Shown: piece after piece, positions 6,293 to 6,547 of the stretch
Numbering within the stretch: the first letter of the stretch is position 1
Layout: each line of letters opens with the position of its first letter
NCBI GenBank assembly: GCA_016282815.1
Contig: JAEELU010000141.1
Coordinates: 1 to 6,547 of the forward strand
DNA from: Acholeplasmatales bacterium
GTDB taxonomy: Bacteria > Bacillota_I > Bacilli_A > Acholeplasmatales > Anaeroplasmataceae
Length of the DNA stretch: 6,547 nt
Reading direction: 5' to 3'
The notes under the pieces: model-generated
Told to the model about the DNA's origin: nothing
The model's database searches: none
Seen by the model: only the letters and a program-made list of their open reading frames with translations
Made by a program: the position numbers and the translations under genes

Positions 6293-6299
6293 ATTTCAA

Positions 6300-6547
6300 T
6301 TATGATTTGTTTTTTTCTATATACTTTGTATAGCTCTTATTAAGCATCTTCATCATGGATGGAGATACTGATAAATTCTTAAATCCAATTTCATAGAATC
6401 TTACAGCTATATCAACTATGGATGCCAGCTCACCACATATAGATAGGCACTTATCATTTTTATCACAAAATTCTACTACAGGCTTTAAATCAGCTATAAG
6501 CTCATTTAGATGCTCACTGATTTCATCAAATGAATTATCTCTATCTA
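6300..6547 (-). CDS. C-terminal fragment of a PEP-utilising enzyme, PtsI-like (5' part beyond window)
   Basis: 81 codons and a TAA are visible; the N-terminal part is cut by the window edge. The fragment runs from DRDNSFDE (1-8) through SICGELAS (35-42) to IGFKNLSVSPSMMK (53-66). These match, with near-normal spacing, the DR-x-N, G-M-C-G-E-[L/M]-A-G-D and GLDEFSMS segments of the C-terminal PEP-binding barrel of enzyme I (PtsI). Cys37 corresponds to the active-site Cys that donates a proton to pyruvate. Two oddities: the usual Gly-Asp after CGE-x-A is replaced by Ser-Ile, and the chain ends about 20 residues after SVSPS, shorter than the tail I recall for PtsI. Pyruvate phosphate dikinase has the same Cys-to-SxSP spacing and a short end, but not the ELA and DR-x-N pattern. 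A divergent PtsI paralogue is the best guess; no symbol is assigned. It has its own terminator and is not in the purA operon. Confidence 0.7.
   Translation of the reverse strand, partial: DRDNSFDEISEHLNELIADLKPVVEFCDKNDKCLSICGELASIVDIAVRFYEIGFKNLSVSPSMMKMLNKSYTKYIEKNKS

Noticed and set aside
6194..6299. Purine riboswitch or Bacillus-type PurR boxes upstream of purA
   Set aside because: The predicted leader is only about 24 bases and no conserved riboswitch core or CCGAAC-type box is present.

Overview
This is an AT-rich, low-GC window that most resembles a Gram-positive Bacillota (Bacilli/Erysipelotrichia-like) or a related gut lineage. Every gene I can support lies on the minus strand, so transcription runs from high to low coordinates. 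TGG is the only tryptophan codon in the genes (for example both Trp of PurA) and no gene has an internal in-frame TGA, so the standard bacterial code fits and the Mycoplasma code does not. Ribosome binding sites are mostly AAGGA/GGAG-type, 8-9 bases from the start codon, and terminators are short hairpins followed by T-runs. This also fits Bacillota.

Layout in transcription order: (1) 6547-6300, the last 81 codons of a PEP-utilising enzyme similar to the C-terminal barrel of PtsI, closed by a clear terminator at 6292-6268. (2) 6252-4112, a tight three-gene operon with its own near-consensus promoter: purA (adenylosuccinate synthetase), a DUF523/TudS-like [4Fe-4S] desulfidase-family protein, and a small NifX/NafY-like (dinitrogenase iron-molybdenum cofactor family) protein ending in a Cys/His cluster. 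These genes overlap by 1 and 4 bases, and the operon ends at a terminator at 4138-4112. (3) 4041-1, two secreted surface proteins whose genes overlap by 17 bases. The first (848 aa) has a signal peptide, an unrecognised N-terminal region, Ig-like modules, a roughly 280-residue Ser/Thr-rich stalk, another Ig-like module and a C-terminal membrane anchor. The second is truncated by the window edge and has a similar plan with only a short Thr/Ser linker.

Functionally, the purA operon combines AMP synthesis with two small proteins of families linked to Fe-S or metal-sulfur chemistry. Why they are coupled is not evident from the sequence. The other operon looks like an envelope/adhesin-type pair. 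The less ordinary signals are the paralogous stalk-type surface pair, including aromatic YW-x-x-aromatic islands and a 45-bp tandem repeat inside the Ser/Thr stalk, and an 18-bp perfect-arm palindrome lying across the spacer and -10 box of the purA promoter. I found no RNA genes, CRISPR arrays, insertion sequences or phage genes. The two intergenic gaps are only about 105 bases each.
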